Below are positions 38,490 through 50,791 of a stretch of DNA of 64,000 bases, piece by piece. The notes under the pieces are model-generated. The model did not search any database, was not told where the DNA came from, and saw only the letters and a program-made list of their open reading frames with translations. Position 1 is the stretch's first letter. Each line of letters opens with the position of its first letter. Location: positions 153,876,210 through 153,940,209 of the forward strand of contig NC_039359.1 of the NCBI RefSeq assembly GCF_003573695.1, read 5' to 3'. Origin of the DNA: Papaver somniferum. Lineage: Eukaryota > Streptophyta > Magnoliopsida > Ranunculales > Papaveraceae. The position numbers and the translations under genes are program-made.

Positions 38490-40723
38490 TCCTACACCAT
38501 TGGGGTGAGGGAATTTGAATCATTAGTGTAAAGTTGAAGCTACACCTAGAATCCCATGTAACCAAGGTCGACCAATTAATGCATTTTAGGGTGATTCTAC
38601 ATCAACGACACAAAATGAGATTTCAGAAGATATTCCCTTCAATGGAATTTGCATAGTAACCTCCCCTTTAGGCTTGTTAGCAGTACCATTAAAACCATAT
38701 ATCTTATATGTTGATGGTATAAGATCATCATCTCTTCCACCCATGGTTTTATAAGTATGATAACATAAGATGTTCACAGAGCTTCCAGTATCGACTAGAA
38801 TTCTGTTGATTGCCCATGAATCTTCAGCTTCATCATCCTCATCTTCTTTTCATTTTGGATTAATTTCTAATTGTATTACCAATGGATTGTCATGCACCTC
38901 TTCTCCTTCGGGAATTTCTTCTGTAGTAAAAGAAATGATCTGTTTCTGCCATTCTTCTAGTGCCGATATTTTCGCAATATTCATAATTTCTCTTCCATTA
39001 TTATCTCTTGCGAACACTTTACTCAAAACATTATCATGAAAATCTTCAACTGTCTTATATGAATGTACGATAGAGTGACAGAATAGATTTTTTGCTTTTG
39101 CACCAACTTCTATGAAGAATGTTTCTTTATTTTTCATCGTATTCACTTTGTGATGTTCTGGAGGTGGTGGTAATGGTTGAGATTGTGGATTCCCTACCAT
39201 AAAGTCGTTTAGTTTTCCTTGATCTATCATTCTCAAAATAATTCTCTTTACATTTCTGCAAACGTTTGTGGTATGTCCATGAAAATGATGATAAGAACAA
39301 AATTCATGACTTCTGTGGTTTGGAGGTGGTTCGGTTCCCATGTTCCATGGTGTTGGTATATTATCCATCAAAATTATAGCTTCCCATATCTTCTCCACAC
39401 TTGCATTTAGAGGTGGCATCTTGATTTCTTCCCATATTACCTTGTGACCTCCTTGTCCTCTATTAAAGTTTTGTCTTTGACCTCCATAAGTTTCTTACGG
39501 TTTATTGAGTCTTTGAATCTTGTTATTTCCTTCACGATTGTAGAAATTTCTTTCTCTTTCATGCTCTTCTTTATCTCGGCTCCCATATCTACCAATTTCT
39601 GTTGATTGTTACTTGTCATCTTTTCTTGTTGTACTTGCGAAGTATTCGCCACTGTGTTTATTAGCTTGGGTAATAAGCTTGCATTCGCTGTTTTTGAGCT
39701 GGTGTTCGCAACTGGATATGATTCCATTTCATTTTGTCTTTCCTCTAGAGAAATGTATTCTTCTTGAAGTTTTCGCAATTCAGTCATTGTAATCGTATTC
39801 TTGACTCTGAAAATTTGGACATACAACAGGTTTGTTGCAAACATAGCATTGATAAATGATAATATGAGATATCTCTCATCTACACGGACAGCCATTTCGC
39901 TACACATAGTTCTCCATCTTTTAGTCAAGTGTTTCAAACTTTCGCCAATCCTTTGTTTTAATCCAAACACATCTTCGATACCAGGTCGTGAGGAATTATT
40001 ACTTATATATGATCCCAAGAATGTGGTCTGCAGATGATTGAAGGAGGTTATTGTATTTTTTGGTAAACCTTCAAACCATTTTAACGCTTCTCCTGTTAAG
40101 CTGGATGCGAAATATTTGCACAATACCGCATCATGATTTTCCCATTGTAACATGCACCTCACATAATCTTTAATGTGCTGAATTGCACAAGTTGTTCCAT
40201 CAAAAATGCTGGTTAATGCGGGCAAATTGCATTTCGGTGGTATTCCTACTAATTGTACTTCCCTTGTAAATGGATTTTTCGCAGCTTCTTCTATTGCTTC
40301 ATCCAATTGTCTTATACCTACTTCTCCTCTGTTATTTAGCATTCCTCTCATTTCTTCTAATTCTTTCAAGATTTGTTTATTTACACCTGAATCTTGACCC
40401 ATTGGTCTCTTTAATTTTGCTTCTCTTCTTCTGCGTTCACGTCTATCTTCTCTTGCGAAATTTTCTATCTCTTCTTCATTATCCTCATCTCGTCTTCTTC
40501 TGCGATTATCTTCCTCATCCCTATCTTGAATTCGCAAATGATGATGTCGTTCATTTTCCCCTCCGTAATTTTGTTCATTTCTTATCAATTCAATTCGGTG
40601 TCTTTCAGCCATTCTCTTTACTCTATCATACTCCTCATTGAGATTATCGTTGTTCCGGTTTTGTATACGCCTTCTTTCTCGATTGTCATGATTGTTCTGG
40701 CGAATTGTCTCCTGAAGCTCTTG
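38490..40723 (-). pseudogene. Element A gag (distal part) and aspartic protease
   Basis: From the break at 40723 leftward: a highly charged gag region rich in Arg and Glu, then a capsid-like domain (IFDGTTCAIQHIKDYVRCML, WFEGLPKNTITSFNHLQTTF) near 40200-40020. Next come a CSYHHFHGHTTNVCRN-type stretch near 39290 and the protease motif DTGSSVNILCYHTYKTMGG near 38800-38730. A frameshift and stop near 38588 precede NALIGRPWLHG. The proximal gag part lies at 49825-50474, beyond element B. Confidence 0.85.
40719..40723. repeat. Left target site duplication of element B (TCTTG)
   Basis: TCTTG at 40719-40723 matches TCTTG at 49825-49829. Removing B and one copy restores the gag reading MEEQELQ of element A. 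Confidence 0.94.
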
Positions 40724-41193
40724 TGTAAGATCAGAATCTCGCAACAATTATGTCTCAGCGAAATTATCAACGGTACAGCACAATAGCGTCGCAGAACAGT
40801 TTTAGAAATGATAGAATAAATGACGTCATTTAAAGTCATGAGAAAGATGTGACAGTCTTGCGAAAATTAGAGAGCTTGCGAAATTAACATTTGTAAGGTT
40901 GCGAGAATATCGCAAACTATATCCGAAAATAAAGGACAGATTAGCTGTCATCCACTATGTATTTCCCTATAAATAGTCATTCGGGTTGTAAAGAGAGAGA
41001 GAGGTCTTTTTTGGGTAAGAAACAAGTAAATAGGAGAGAGAAAGTTCAGAGCAGAGATTATTCTTGACTTCTTTATCTTTCTTGTAAGAACATTCAAAAA
41101 TTAATCAATAAAATTAAGAGTGAAAACCCAAAAATGTGTTGATCATCCATGAAATCATATGAGTGGTCTAGTGTAGGATTTCCTGCAACTACA
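40724..41193 (+). repeat. 5' LTR of element B
   Basis: The LTR contains a TATAAATA at about 40970-40977 as candidate promoter. Repeated TTGCGAA/TCGCAA words occur at about 40858-40917. It ends CTTGACTTC... and GCAACTACA, directly followed by the primer binding site. Confidence 0.93.
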
Positions 41194-41196
41194 TAA

Positions 41197-41213
41197 TGGC
41201 GCTAGAAACAGGG
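41197..41213 (+). other. Primer binding site of element B
   Basis: TGGCGCTAGAAACAGGG lies three bases after the LTR. The same string in reverse follows the right LTR of element A (50772-50788), and TGGCGCTAGAAAGAGGG follows the LTR of element D (54208). The matching tRNA could not be assigned by eye. Confidence 0.75.
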
Positions 41214-41359
41214 ATTGAGTTGAAAATTATTCTAGAAAAAGATAAAGATTGATATTGAGATTCGTGAAAATTTAAAGAAATGGCTAGAAGAAAAAATATA
41301 TCCGAACAACCAACTACTATTAGAAGAAGCAAAAGAATTGCTGGAAGAGAAAGAATGAA

Positions 41360-44250
41360 ATGGGAGAATCTACTAGAATGAGAAATGATAGAGAAAATCA
41401 AATTCAACCGCCAATTCAACAAACACTAGTTCAAGAGAGGAATACAGATTATGACAGGGTGAGTATACACACTTGGCGATCAAATTCAGCAGAAGAAATA
41501 GAAGAAGAGCAACAAAACAGAAATTATAGACAGGAAGAAAGAAATCAAGAAGTAGGTGAAAGAATAATTCATATAGGTGAGGAAATTGGAGCGAGAGAAG
41601 CATTGAGATGAAAAATACATGAAGAAAGAATAGCTGAAGCAGAAGAACGTGCAAATTTAACAAGGCAAAATCACGAATTAAGGATGGAGAATATAAGACT
41701 ACAGAATAAAAGATCGAGAAGTATTACTAAATCATATTCAAGATCGACTAGAAGAGAAATGAGGCAAAATTCACCCACAATCAATGATGGAAATAATATT
41801 CAAGAAGAAATATCAAATCCTAATGAAGAAAATCGCAAAAATAGAGAAATAACTGAAGATCGTTACGTTCCACAAAATGAAACTTTTGATGATAGGGAAA
41901 TTGGAGGAAATCAAGAGAACGGACAAAATAAGGTAATAAATAACCAAGATGGCGAAGGAAATCAAGAGGAAGGAAGAATAATTTTACATGTGAGAGAAAC
42001 TCAAAGAAATCAACAGACAATTGAAGAAGAAATTGAAAGACATTATGCTGAACAAGCACGTTTAATCTGCGAACGTGAAAGATTGAGAGCGGAAATGGAA
42101 GAACAAGAACTTCAGGAGACAATTCGCCAGAACAATCATGGCACTCGAGAAAGAAGGCGTACACAAAACCGGAATAATGATAATCTCAATGAGGAGTATG
42201 ATAGAGTAAAGAGAATGGCTGAAAGACAGCGAATTGAATTGATAAGAAATGAACAAAATAATGGAGGGGAAAATGAAAGGCATCATCATTTGCGAATTCA
42301 AGATAGAGATGAGGAAGAGAATCGCAGAAGAAGGCGAGATGAGGATAATGAAGAAGAGATGCAAAATTTCGCAAGAGAAGATAGACGTGAACGTAGAAGA
42401 AGAGAAGCAAAATTAAGGAGACCAATGGATCAATATTCAGGTGTAAATAAACAAATCTTGAAAGAATTAGAAGAAATGAGATGAATGCTAAATAGCAGAG
42501 GAGAAGTAGGTAGAACACAATTGGATGAAATAATAGAAGAATCTGTGAAAACTCCATTTACAAGGGAAGTACAATTAGGAGGAATACCACCAAAATGCAA
42601 TTTTCCTGCATTAACCAGCATTTTCGATGGAACAACTTGTGCAATTCAACACATTAAATCTTATGTGAGGTGCATGTTACAATGGGAAAATCATGATGCG
42701 GTATTGTGCAAATATTTCGCATCCAGCTTAACAGGAGAAGCGTTAAAATGGTTTGAAGGCTTACCAAAGAATACAATAACCTCTTTCAATCATTTGCAGA
42801 CCACATTCTTGGGAGCATATATAAGCAATAATTCCTCACGACCTGGTATAGAAGATGTGTTTGGATTGAAACAAAGGATTGGCGAAAGTTTGAAACACTT
42901 GACTAAAAGATGGAGAACTATGTGTAGCGAAATGGCTGGACGTGTAGATGAGAGATATCTCATATTATCATTTATTAATGCTATGTTTGCAACAAACTTG
43001 TTGTATGTCCAAATTTTCAGAGTCAAGAATACGATTACAATGACTGAATTGCGAGAACTTCAAGAAGAATACATTGCTTTAGAGGAAAGACAAAATGAAA
43101 TGGAATCATATCCAGTTGCGAACACCAGCTCACAAACAGCGAATGCAAGCTTATTAACCAAGCTAATAAACACAGTGGCGAATACTTCGCAAGTACAACA
43201 AGAAAAGGTGACAGGTAACAATCAAATGAAGTTGGTAGCTATGGGAAGTCGAGATCAAGAAGAGTATGAAAGAGAAATAAATTTCTACAATCGTGGAGGA
43301 AATAACAAGATTCAAAGACTCGATCAACCACAAGAAACTTATGGAGGTCAAAGACCAAACTTTAATAGAGGACAAGGAAGTCACAAGGTAATATGGGAAG
43401 AAATCAAGATGCCACCTCTAAATGCAAGTGTGGAGAAGATATGAGAAGCTATAATTTTGATGGAGAATATACCAACACCATGAAACATGGGAACGAAACC
43501 ACCCCCAAACCACAGAAGTCATGAATTTTGTTCTTATCATCATTTTCATGGACATACCACAAACGATTGTAGAATGTAAAGAGAATTATTTTGAGAATTA
43601 TAGATCAAGGAAAACTAAACGACTTTATGGTAGGGCATCCACAATCTCAACCATTACCACCACCACCAGAACATCACAAAGTGAATACGATGAAAAAGAA
43701 AGAAACATTCTTCATAGAAGTTGGTGCAAAAGCAAAAAATATATTCTGTCACTCTATCGTACATTCATATAAGACAATTGAATATTTTCATGATAATGTT
43801 TTTAGTAGAGTGTTCGCAATAGATAATAATGGAAGAGAAAGTATGAATATTGTGAAAATCTCGCGATTAGAGGAATGGAAGAAACAGATCATTTCTTTTA
43901 CTGCAGAAGAAATTCCCGAAGGAGAAGAAGTGCATGACAATCCATTGGTAATAAAAATTAGAAATTAATCCAAAACCGAAAGAAGATGAGGATGATGAAG
44001 CTGAAGATTCATGGGCAATCAACAGAATTCTAGTCGATACTGGAAGCTCTGTGAACATCTTATTTTATCATACTTATAAAACCATGGGTGGAAGAGATGA
44101 TGATATTATACCATCAACATGTAAGATATATGGTTTTAATGGTACTTCTAACAAGCCTAAAGGGGAGGTTACTATGCAAATTCCATTGAAGGGTAGAATC
44201 ACCCTACAATGCATTAATTGGTCGACCTTGACTACATGGGATTCTAGCTG
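41360..44250 (+). pseudogene. Element B gag and aspartic protease
   Basis: The N-terminal gag is unusually long and charged (41684-42484 is about one third Arg, Glu and Asn). The capsid-like domain lies at 42590-43030 (TSIFDGTTCAIQHIKSYVRC and KQRIGESLKHLTKRWRTMC). Stops fall at 41609, 42482 and 43442, and frameshifts lie near 43500-43600. The aspartic protease DTGSSVNILFYHTYKTMGG lies at about 44035-44095. The polyprotein is therefore inactive. The coding region ends near 44250 without entering RT. Confidence 0.85.
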
Positions 44251-44289
44251 TAGCCTCAACTTTCCACCAATGCATCAAATTCCCTCACC

Positions 44290-45960
44290 CTAATGGTGTA
44301 GGAATCATAAAGGGAGATTAGGTTGAAGGAAAGAGATGTTACGAAACTGAGATAGAATCTTGCGAAGGAAGAGCAAACAAGAAGGAAAACTGGCGACACA
44401 AAATAAAAGACATACAAAGAAGTGAGAGGTTGATGGTGGATACAATCGAAAAGAAAGGAGAAGAGATGTTGCGAAATTAATGCTAGTTCAGAATAAAAAG
44501 GATGAACATACCACTACCAAGGAAGCAGTAGCATAAATAATAAAGAAGCAGAGGATGGCAAAGGTAATAAAAACAAGAAATGTATGAATGATTAAGTTGT
44601 TGCGATAATCTCGGAATAAGTAAAATTCTCAAAAAAAATATTTGATTGAGCAACAAAATTGAGATTGCGAAGTTCAGATACAATATAATGATTTCCGAGA
44701 CTCTCGCAGAGATAATGAATTTTACAGAACATAATCATAGAAGAATGACAAAAGAGAAAGAGGCGAACCTTTATGGCGTACACCCTAGTTCGCGAATACA
44801 ATTTCGCAAGAGGCAAATGTAAGACCTAAAGTACGTCATATAAGGGGGTACCTATTGCATGATTCAGGGAAAGGCTACACCGCCACCGGAACCTGAGTCA
44901 TGGAGATTTGGGGTCAATAAAGCCCATCCCGGAGAGGCACCTTGGATTCTCAACTTGATCATATGACTTGGGTTGGGAGACTAAGGTAATAAGGACTCTC
45001 CCAAGGAGTGCAGGTCTGATCAACGCGCCGAGGTACACGGTTGAGTCAAGAGTTCCGGGGCGTTTGAAGCGTCCTTGCCATTCTTGACAAGTCTTGACTT
45101 ATACTGCACTCGGCCTGAAAAAAACCCCACTTAGGGTGCAGTCTCGTAACCATAATCCCTATAGGTAAAAGGGATAAGAGGCTGCGAAAACAACTGGTTG
45201 TTGTTAAGACTGGATGGGAGAAGCTAACCTTTTATGGTAGAAGTACGCCTCCTTGAAGGGGCAACCAGGGGGGAGATAAGGGCAGCACCCTCCATTAGGG
45301 AGATGATAAGTGTCTTAAGACGCAAATGTCATGAGGCTTTTTATTCACAAGGATGTTAAGGCTTGTCATATTTTTGCAACAATCCTGAAGAGTCAATAAT
45401 ACAAAAGAAAAGGATAAGACGAGATCAATGGGTTTTCGCATGAAAGTGCAAGGACGTCCTGCGATTTCGTCGCACGACGGCAATGTCATGGGGATTTATT
45501 TTCGCAAGAATATTTAGGCATGTCATATCGTCGCAACATTTCTGAAGATACCATAATACAAAAAAAAAAAGTTAAGGCAAGACCAATGGGTTTTTGTATG
45601 AAAATGCAAGGACGTCCTGCGATTTTGTCGCAATGACAAGAGGTGGCATAATAAGACCTTTAATGAGGAAGGAAAAATAAGACCACACAGGAATGAGATT
45701 TTTAAAAGAAACAAAATTCACTTCGCAAAAGATTGCGAAATTATACAATAAGAAATTTTTTATGAAATCTCTCATTTGGATTCAAATAACAGAGGCAAGT
45801 ATGGGAATGTATGAAATTAGAAAATGTTATTTATCTCCATATGAGAGATTTACTCAAAAATTAAAGAATTAATGATTGTATTGATTAACTGTATTGCAAA
45901 GAAGAATTGTTTTCATTTACGCAGGTTAAAATGGAAGAAACACAAATATACAGAAAGAAG
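44290..45960. other. Element B central non-coding region
   Basis: This holds sequence equivalent to 36830-38500 of element A in inverted position relative to the window: the tandem repeat (about 45340-45625), the GC-richer block (about 44865-45305) and AT-rich spacer rich in TTGCGAAA. No gene is seen. It lies where pol would be in an autonomous gypsy element. Confidence 0.65.
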
Positions 45961-46017
45961 GAATAAATATACAAGTATTACAAAGAGTCAAAGAAAGAAG
46001 TAAAGACTATTTCTTGG

Positions 46018-48719
46018 TTAATCCTTCATTATCTTCATTAGAATTGTTTCCTTCTTCATCTTCGTCAGAATCTTCATCACCATCAAAACTTCCATCCTAT
46101 CAGATTCTTCATCGTCAGCTTCGCTATCATAGATAATCAAACTGGGAGTATTCTGTGGGATTTCTTCCAAAAGACAAGGATAATCAGAATGTGGGATATT
46201 ATGATCATCACAAACCATCTGATGGTTTGATTGAGAAAATGCGTAGCGTCATTCTTAAAATTCTCAACAGTGATTTTGATTTGATTCTTTAATCTAGAAT
46301 ACTTGTCGTTGCGAGAAGAAAGATTCTTTGCGAGTTCCTCCTTTTCAGCTTCAAGTTCTTCAATCTTTTCACGATATCTATTTTCAGAATCTGCGAACAA
46401 AAGACAACCAATTATTAACTTGATGAAAATTCATAAGAAGCAAAATATTAGTAAAGAATAGCAATTAGCAACCTTCTCTGTCAGAAATCATGTCTCTAAT
46501 CAAGGATGTATGTTCATTTTGGAGACTAACATTTACGCCTAAATCTTTTCTAGCATCATCTAAAATTTTCGCAGCCCAGACAAATTCATCTTCACTACTT
46601 ATGAGTAGACTAGAACGAATTTTATTTTCCCTTTCGCAGAGTTCAATATTCTTGCGGTTAGCTTCATCTCGCTCAAGTTGAACTTCAAGGAGAGCCTCTT
46701 GGAATTTCGCCAAAGCCTTGGTACCTTGATCAGAGATATGATCCTTATCATCTATGAGACCGCTAATCTTGGTTCTTAACTCATTGGTTTTCTCTTTGGA
46801 ATCAATAAGGAGACGATTAAATCTGTTGGCTAAGCCTAAACTGGATCTATGATCAATTTCTAAGAGGCGAAATTTCGATCTAAGTTCATTTAGAGAAAGA
46901 GATGAAATTATATCATTTGAGAAGCTATTTAAAGAATTGTTAAGACGTTAAAGAAGGGTATCATTATCCAAGGCATTAGGAAATGAGCGAAGAAGGGTAG
47001 CTTCATCAGAAAGACCATAAATGTCTGCAAAAAGGATCATCTAAATAAGATAAAACAACAGGATGAATGAATAAAGAGAAAAGAGAAAAGTAGCATACCA
47101 TAAAGCTGATTATTAGCTTGTTGAAGACTAGAAAATTTGTTCTTGTATGAGGAAGATCAATTTATAATTGTATATTTTTCTCGCGAAGACCTTTAACTTC
47201 AGCTTCCAATTCTTCATTCTTCTTGCGAAATTGAAGATTCTTCTTTTCAAGATTTTCGCGTCTTCACTCTAGATCTGAGGCAACCGCAAAAGAAGCTTTT
47301 CCATCCTGCGAAAATAAATAAAAAATATTAATATAGAAAGAGATTTTGAGTTATAACAATGAAGAAGTAAAAGAAATAAAAGTATACCAGACTATTGAGA
47401 GCATGCAAGAAGTCGGGAGTCACTGATCTAGAAACTCCACGAAGAGAGCTATCACCATCTAGTAAAGGGACGTCACAAAGGGTAGCGAGAGCCTTGAAGG
47501 TATTTGCGAATTGGATATCTCCCATTCCTTGTAGAGAATTAGAAAAGAGGCCAGAAAGCTTAGCCATAGAAGATTCAGGTGGAGAATCTTCAGTTGCAGC
47601 AAGATCATCGTTATCCTCATCACCCTTGTCACTTTCAAAATTTTCGTTAGAAGGAACATTTGAAGGAGAATAAGAACGAACATTTATTTTCTTTGGAGGA
47701 GGACCAGTTGATTTTTCCCTGCGAAGAGCACCTTTACCTTTATCACCAATCTTTGCAGCATCAGCAGATTCTTCTACTTCAACAATAATCTTCACACACA
47801 GATAGAAATAAGAAATCGAAGCATGAAAGTAACAGTATTATTTAAAGTCATAAGAGAAAATTTCTTACCTCATCTGTGTATGAGCGAAGAGCTAACAGAG
47901 TACTAGATTTCCCAGTCCTATTATAACTATCCTTCAATTTTTGGATCTGTGGAATGTCGCAAGATTTAGCGAACAGAATAGTAAAAATCAATAAAGAAAT
48001 ATAAAATGAGTTAAAGGGGAGAAACATACCTATTTCTCCTTCTCGGCCCAAGAGAAAACCAAAGGTTGATATGCAGCGAGATTCGCAAGAAGAACGTTTG
48101 ATCCAGCAATGTAGGGTCCCTTTAACATTAAAGGAAAAACACACCATTTATCATCTTTGGATTGGAGAGGAGTTGTGTTTTTACCAGAATGCCAGTCAAT
48201 ATCTTGCATAAGAATTTTGGCTTCATCAATGTTATCTCTCCTTCTTAATCGAATACCCCATCGAGTATTCTCTTTCTTCATGGAGATAAGTTCGTAGTTT
48301 TCAAATAAATTCGCCAATGTATACTTCTCAGCAACTATTTCTAGGTTTGCGAATTTTGGATCGCTAAGTTCTTTGGAGTAAAGCGATCCTCTACCAGCAC
48401 CACGATTAGCGAACTCTAGCATCATACGGATGCGTTCCCCACTTAGTTGGAAGATGGCTCGCGAAAATCCCGGATGAGCGAGAATTTCATAAAATAAAGG
48501 AAGATCTGGGTTATAAAGAGGAATAAGGAGACCTGCGAGAATCTGACCTAGCAAAATTATGATTGATTGATCATCACAATTTTGATCAGAGAAAATCTTG
48601 ACAGAAAGAATTGATTTGGCATTCTCACCAGGAATGGTGGAGAGTGTAAAACCTTTATCAGCAAGATCTTTTTGGACATCTTGTAAATTCTTCTCATATC
48701 TATGACCACTTGGATCCAT
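46018..48719 (-). pseudogene. Element B antisense gene, multi-exon, coiled-coil and acidic tail
   Basis: Opposite to gag. Exon 1 (48719-48030) encodes MDPSGHRYEKNLQ through AAYQPLVFSWAEKEK and a TAG just before GTATGT. Exon 2 (47946-47869) has a CCACAG acceptor and GTAAGA donor. Exon 3 (47789-47388) starts IIVEVEESADAAK. Exon 4 starts at 47305 after a CGCAG acceptor (DGKASFAVASDLE, then stop). All four join in phase 0. Further coiled-coil segments follow (46713-46465, and DSENRYREKIEELEAEKEEL at about 46390). The acidic tail near 46130-46020 is frameshifted relative to element A. The TAG, TGA and frameshift indicate decay of a once-real gene of unknown function. Confidence 0.72.
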
Positions 48720-48858
48720 GTTTGAATATAGAGTATGGGAATGTATGGAAACTAAAAGGATTGAAGGAAGAAAAAATTACAGCAGCAGAATTTGCAGAAG
48801 ATTAGTAGAGTTGCAGAGACGAGAGAATAAAAATAGAAGAGAAAGTAAAAAAAAAAAA

Positions 48859-49121
48859 NNNNNNNNNNNNNNNNNNNNNNNNNNNNNNNNNNNNNNNNNN
48901 NNNNNNNNNNNNNNNNNNNNNNNNNNNNNNNNNNNNNNNNNNNNNNNNNNNNNNNNNNNNNNNNNNNNNNNNNNNNNNNNNNNNNNNNNNNNNNNNNNNN
49001 NNNNNNNNNNNNNNNNNNNNNNNNNNNNNNNNNNNNNNNNNNNNNNNNNNNNNNNNNNNNNNNNNNNNNNNNNNNNNNNNNNNNNNNNNNNNNNNNNNNN
49101 NNNNNNNNNNNNNNNNNNNNN
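48859..49121. other. Assembly gap of 263 N
   Basis: The gap lies in a poly-A run (poly-T in the antisense gene's leader). In element A the same place holds a short pyrimidine tract (about 35795-35830), so the true missing length may be far less than 263 bases. Confidence 0.95.
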
Positions 49122-49355
49122 AAAAAAAAAAAAAAGTGGAAAAAGGGGGGGGGAGAAGAGTATATAAAGAAAATTTTTTACTCGAAGAAATAAACACCAT
49201 TAAGACGAAGAGACGTGAGCGGTTACAGAAGACGTGTCAAGAAATAAATGGAAGAGAGAGTACGTGTGATAAATGTGGAATATGAAAAGATAAGCAGCTG
49301 CGGCATTTCTCACATCATTCTCTACTTTGCAGAGAAGATATGAGAAGAGGAAAGA

Positions 49356-49824
49356 TGTAGGATCAGAATCTCGCAACAATTATGTCTCAGCGAAATTATT
49401 GATGGTACAGCACAATAGCGTCGCATAACAGTTTTAGAAATGATAGAACAAATGACGTCATTTAAAGTCACGAGAAAGATGTGACAGTCTTGCGAAAATT
49501 AGAGAGTTTTCGAAATTAACATCTGTAAGGTTGCGAGAATGTCGCAAACCATATCCGAAAATAAAGGACAGATTAGCTTTCATCCACTATGTATTTCCTT
49601 ATAAATAGTCATTCGAGTTGTAAAGAAGAGAGAGATCTTTTTTGGGTAAGAAACAAGTAAATAGGAGAGAGAAAGTTCAGAGCAGAGATTATTCTTGACT
49701 TCTTTATCTTTCTTGTAAGAAAATTCAAAAATTAATCAATAAAATTAAGAGTGAAAACCTAAAAATGAGCTTATCATCCATGAAATCATATGAGTGGTGT
49801 AGTGTAGGATTTCCTGCAACTACA
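49356..49824 (+). repeat. 3' LTR of element B
   Basis: TGTAGGATCAG to GCAACTACA, paired with 40724-41193. It contains the same TATAAATA (about 49601) and TTGCGA repeats. Confidence 0.93.
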
Positions 49825-50474
49825 TCTTGTTCTTCCATTTCCGCTCTCAATCTTTCATGTTCGAAGATTAAACGTGCTTGTTCAGCCTTATGTCTTTCAA
49901 TTTCTTCTTCAATTGTCTGTTGATTTCTTTGAGTTTCTCTCACATGTAAAATTCTTCTTCCTTCCTCTTGATTTCCTTCGCCATCTTGGTTATTTTGTCT
50001 CTGATTTTGCCCGTTCTCTTTATTTCCTCCAATTTTCCTATCATCAAAAGTTTCATTTTGTGGAATGTAACGATCATCAGTTCTTTCTTTATTTTCGCGA
50101 TATTCTTCATTAGGATTTGATATTTCTTCTTGAATATTGTTCCCAGCATTGATTGTGGGTGAATTTCGCCTCATTTCTCTTCTAGTCGATCTTGAATATG
50201 ATTTTGTAATACTTCTCGATCTTCTATTCTGCAGTCTTATATTCTCCATCCTTAATTCGTGATTTTGCCTTGTTAAATTCGCACGTTCTTCTGCCTCAGC
50301 TCTTCTTTCTTCATGTATTCTTCGCCTCAATGTTTCTAACGCTCCAATTTCCTCACCTCCATGAATTATTCCTTCATCTGCTTCTTGATTTCTCTCTTCC
50401 TGTCTATAATTTCTATTTTGTTTCTCTTCTTCTATTTCTTCTGCTGAATTTGATCGCCAAGTGTGTACGCTCAC
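49825..50474 (-). pseudogene. Element A gag, proximal part cut by element B
   Basis: The reading starts MSVHTWRSNSAEEIEEEK and continues through SYSRSTRREMRRNSPTINAG to RLRAEMEEQ, where element B begins. It is collinear with 41458-42105 of element B. The charged low-complexity composition matches the family's gag N-terminus. Upstream sequence to 50770 is the leader after the primer binding site. Confidence 0.85.
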
Positions 50475-50791
50475 TCTGTCATAATCTGTATTCCTCTATT
50501 GAACTAGTGTTTGTTGAATTGGCGATTGAATTTTATTTTCTCTATTATTTCTCATTCTAGTAGATTCTCCCATTTCACTTCTTTCTCTTCCAACAATTCT
50601 TTTGCTTCTTCTAATAGTAGTCGGTTGTTCGGATGTATTTCTTCTTCTATCCATTTCTTTAATGCTAACAGTATTGCAAGAAATTATGAAAAATTCTTAA
50701 TCAATCACTTTAAATTTTCACAAATCTCAATATCAATCTTTATCTTTTTTCTAGAATAATCTTCAACTCCTCCCTGTTTCTAGCGCCATTA

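Larger units (their letters stand above)
40724..49824 (+). mobile_element. Non-autonomous LTR retrotransposon B, same family as A
   Basis: The 9.1-kb element has LTRs 40724-41193 (470 bp) and 49356-49824 (469 bp), starting TGTAAGATC or TGTAGGATC and ending GCAACTACA, with TCTTG duplications. The PBS TGGCGCTAGAAACAGGG is at 41197. Gag and protease run 41360-44250 on the plus strand. No RT, RNase H or integrase follows. The rest holds a non-coding conserved block and a multi-exon gene on the minus strand (46018-48719). About 20 differences between the LTRs by eye suggest the insertion is not very recent. Confidence 0.94.

Noticed and set aside
42062..42621. Long minus-strand frames opposite element B gag (and plus-strand ones at 40270-40641 opposite A gag)
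   Set aside because: They are shadows of the Arg/Glu-rich gag frame, whose complement reads as Leu/Phe/Ser-rich sequence.
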